This document shows positions 62,663-64,000 of a DNA stretch of 64,000 nucleotides, piece by piece (within the stretch, counting starts at the first letter, position 1; every line of letters begins with the position of its first letter). Under the pieces are notes generated by a model. The model was not told where the DNA came from. It saw only the letters and a program-made list of their open reading frames with translations, and searched no databases. The translations under genes were made by a program, and so were the position numbers. Where the stretch lies: assembly GCA_026400815.1 (NCBI GenBank), contig JAPLOI010000019.1, forward strand, positions 62,001 to 126,000, read 5' to 3'. This stretch comes from Alphaproteobacteria bacterium (GTDB lineage: Bacteria > Pseudomonadota > Alphaproteobacteria > Acetobacterales > Acetobacteraceae).

Positions 62663-62980
62663 ATGGACAAAGACACCCTCACTGCCTGGGCGCTGGCCAA
62701 TGGCTGGCAGATGATTGCCGGCTGCCTCAGCCTCACCAAGCCTTCGGCGCCGAAGGAGGCCATTGTGCGGATGCAGCTCAAGGCCACGGTTGTCACGGTT
62801 GAGGTGAAGAAGCCGGCCGGCAAGTGGGAGAAGGCGGCGAGCCAGCCCTACGGCAAGCTGGTGGCGGATGAGGAGACGGGCATGCCGCGCGGCCTCGGCT
62901 TCGAGGTGATTCCCGGCTTCACCATGCTGATGCGCGACAACAGGGACCGCCAGGTCTTTGCCAAGATGACGGGCGGCTAG
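62663..62980 (+). CDS. Conserved small hypothetical protein
   Basis: 105 aa from ATG 62663 with CAGGAG upstream. MDKDTLTAWALANGWQMIAGCLSLTKPSAPKEAIVRMQLKATVVTVEVKKPAGKWEKAASQPYGKLVADEETGMPRGLGFEVIPGFTMLM has no signal peptide or membrane helix; it appears to be a mixed alpha/beta soluble protein. An earlier in-frame start at 62615 lies in repeat copy G and is unlikely. Function unknown. Confidence 0.75.
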   Translation: MDKDTLTAWALANGWQMIAGCLSLTKPSAPKEAIVRMQLKATVVTVEVKKPAGKWEKAASQPYGKLVADEETGMPRGLGFEVIPGFTMLMRDNRDRQVFAKMTGG

Positions 62981-63043
62981 AGGCCAGGGCTTCACGCCAC
63001 CGCCCGCGCGCGCCAAACTCCGGGCAACGCGGGAGAGAACGGC

Positions 63044-63817
63044 ATGGCGAAACGATCGAAGGTGTTTGAAAGCTTCGCCGATGCGGTGGCGGATATCCCG
63101 GATGGCGCCAGCATTGCCTTTGGCGGCTTTGCCTATCCTGGCGTGCCGTTCAACCTGATCGCGGCGCTGCTGAAGCAGGGGGCGAAGGGGCTCACCTGCG
63201 TCACCAACGGCACCGGTGGCTCCGCGCCGGACCGGATGCCGGATATCGGCATGCTGGTGCAGAACGACCAGGTGGCGAAGGTTGTTGCCTCCTTCACCGC
63301 GCCCACCCGCGCGTCGGACCGCATTCCGCTGACGCAATACGTCGCCGAAGGCAAGGTCGTGGCCGAGTTGGTTCCGCAGGGCACGCTGGCCGAGAGGCTG
63401 CGCGCCGCCGGCTGCGGCATTCCGGCCTTCTACACCCCCACCGCCGTGGGCACCGAGCTGGCCGCCGGGCGCGAGACCCGGGTGTTCGGTGGGCGCGAAT
63501 ACCTGCTGGAGGAGGCGCTGCCGGTGGATGTCGCCTTCATCCGCGCCTGGAAGGCCGACACGGCCGGGAACCTGTTGTTCCGCCGCAGCCAGCGCAACTT
63601 TAACCCGCTGATGGCCATGGCGGCGAAGATGACCATCGTGGAGGTGGAGGAGGATTTCCTGGAGCCTGGCGCCATCGACCCGGACGACGTGCATACTGCC
63701 TCCATCTTCGTCCATCGCATGGTGAAGATCCCCGCCGCGCCCGAAGGCCTGTGGCCCGGCCGCAGGCCTGAACGGGCCGCGGCCCCAGGAAATCAGGCCA
63801 AGGAGAAGCAGTCATGA
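63044..63817 (+). CDS. CoA-transferase subunit A
   Basis: 257 aa. Family I CoA transferase alpha: FADAVADIPDGASIAFGGFAYPGVPFNLIAALLKQGAKGLTCVTNGTG, IPLTQYVAEGKVVAELVPQGTLAERLRAAGCGIPAFYTPTAVGTELA and AFIRAWKADTAGNLLFRRSQRNFNPLMAMAA (the GNL.Y/F.. pattern). Works with the next gene to move CoA between organic acids such as acetoacetate/succinate. Stop overlaps the next start (ATGA). Confidence 0.92.
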   Translation: MAKRSKVFESFADAVADIPDGASIAFGGFAYPGVPFNLIAALLKQGAKGLTCVTNGTGGSAPDRMPDIGMLVQNDQVAKVVASFTAPTRASDRIPLTQYVAEGKVVAELVPQGTLAERLRAAGCGIPAFYTPTAVGTELAAGRETRVFGGREYLLEEALPVDVAFIRAWKADTAGNLLFRRSQRNFNPLMAMAAKMTIVEVEEDFLEPGAIDPDDVHTASIFVHRMVKIPAAPEGLWPGRRPERAAAPGNQAKEKQS

Positions 63818-64000
63818 GCGGCCTCGAACGCCAGCAGATCGCCGACCGCGTCGCCCAGGAATTCCAGGACGGCTGGATCGTGAACCTCGGCGTGGGCATG
63901 CCCACCATGTGCAGCAACACGCCGATCGATGCCGACATCCTCTACCACGCCGAGAATGGCGTGATCGGCTATGGCCCCGTGCTGCCGGCCGGGCAGGAGG
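63814..64000 (+). CDS. CoA-transferase subunit B (N-terminal part)
   Basis: 62 codons before the window ends. LERQQIADRVAQEFQDGWIVNLGVGMPTMCSN and the active-site segment YHAENGVIGYGP, where the Glu in ENG forms the CoA thioester intermediate, place it as the beta subunit. Overlaps the subunit A gene by ATGA. Confidence 0.92.
   Translation, partial: MSGLERQQIADRVAQEFQDGWIVNLGVGMPTMCSNTPIDADILYHAENGVIGYGPVLPAGQE

Overview
The window is GC-rich bacterial chromosome, most likely from an alphaproteobacterium of the Acetobacteraceae (Roseomonas-like). The basis is gene content: the hopanoid gene hpnH, an alphaproteobacterial aa3-oxidase small subunit IV, a lptG-lptD-surA-rsmA run, a pepA-M17-holC run, iorAB with the long beta subunit, and a K+-independent type H+-pyrophosphatase. 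Genus is not certain. No prophage, IS transposase, rRNA or CRISPR array is visible; one tRNA gene is present.

Layout. 1-5.9 kb (minus strand): a catabolic run with iorA, iorB, a GNAT acetyltransferase, a cyclase-family amidohydrolase and, after a repeat element, the start of a dimethylformamidase-like gene. 6-11.2 kb (plus): a peptide/nickel-type ABC transporter operon that looks non-functional, since the binding-protein gene has an in-frame amber codon and the fused double ATPase has lost the key motifs in both halves. 11.2-16.4 kb: nitroreductase (minus), then an orphan NMT1-type binding protein, an iron-dependent alcohol dehydrogenase, a GST and an arginase-family protein, then a small repeat protein. 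16.5-18.5 kb: a TetR regulator divergent from hpnH, with a perfect 18-bp palindrome between them. 18.5-22.1 kb: a MAPEG gene with an amber codon, a phnDCE phosphonate transporter and a frameshifted GNAT. 22.4-27.6 kb: ettA, tRNA-CAU, vapBC with its operator, hppA and a cytochrome oxidase small subunit. 27.6-35.7 kb: purMN (minus), then an overlapping plus-strand operon of CDP-alcohol phosphatidyltransferase, AI-2E permease, Hda-like protein, ppk1 and ppx. 35.7-36.4 kb: a repeat-rich island. 36.5-43.9 kb: holC, two M17 aminopeptidases, cysQ-like phosphatase, tsaC, a small envelope protein and an FAD-linked dehydrogenase. 44.1-49.7 kb: the envelope biogenesis operon lptG-lptD-surA-rsmA. 49.8-55.7 kb: RraA-like aldolase, sorAB sulfite dehydrogenase, cinA-like gene, class III aminotransferase and a small membrane protein. 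55.7-56.5 kb: a 708-bp segment bounded by perfect 74-bp inverted repeats. 56.4-62.6 kb: glmS, glmU, gph, an SDR and a BaiN-type flavoprotein. 63-64 kb: the two subunits of a CoA transferase, the second cut by the window edge.

The clearest unexplained structure is a family of intergenic elements (seven sites) made of near-identical T/A-rich hairpins around a GC-rich core whose two arms change sequence together while staying complementary. They sit at gene 3' ends and look like dispersed bidirectional terminators. A second repeat family, built around a GGCCTTAGGCC palindrome, provides the 74-bp inverted repeats. Three loci also carry 3 x 15-bp tandem repeats, and a run of 16 C residues lies about 40 bp upstream of lptG.
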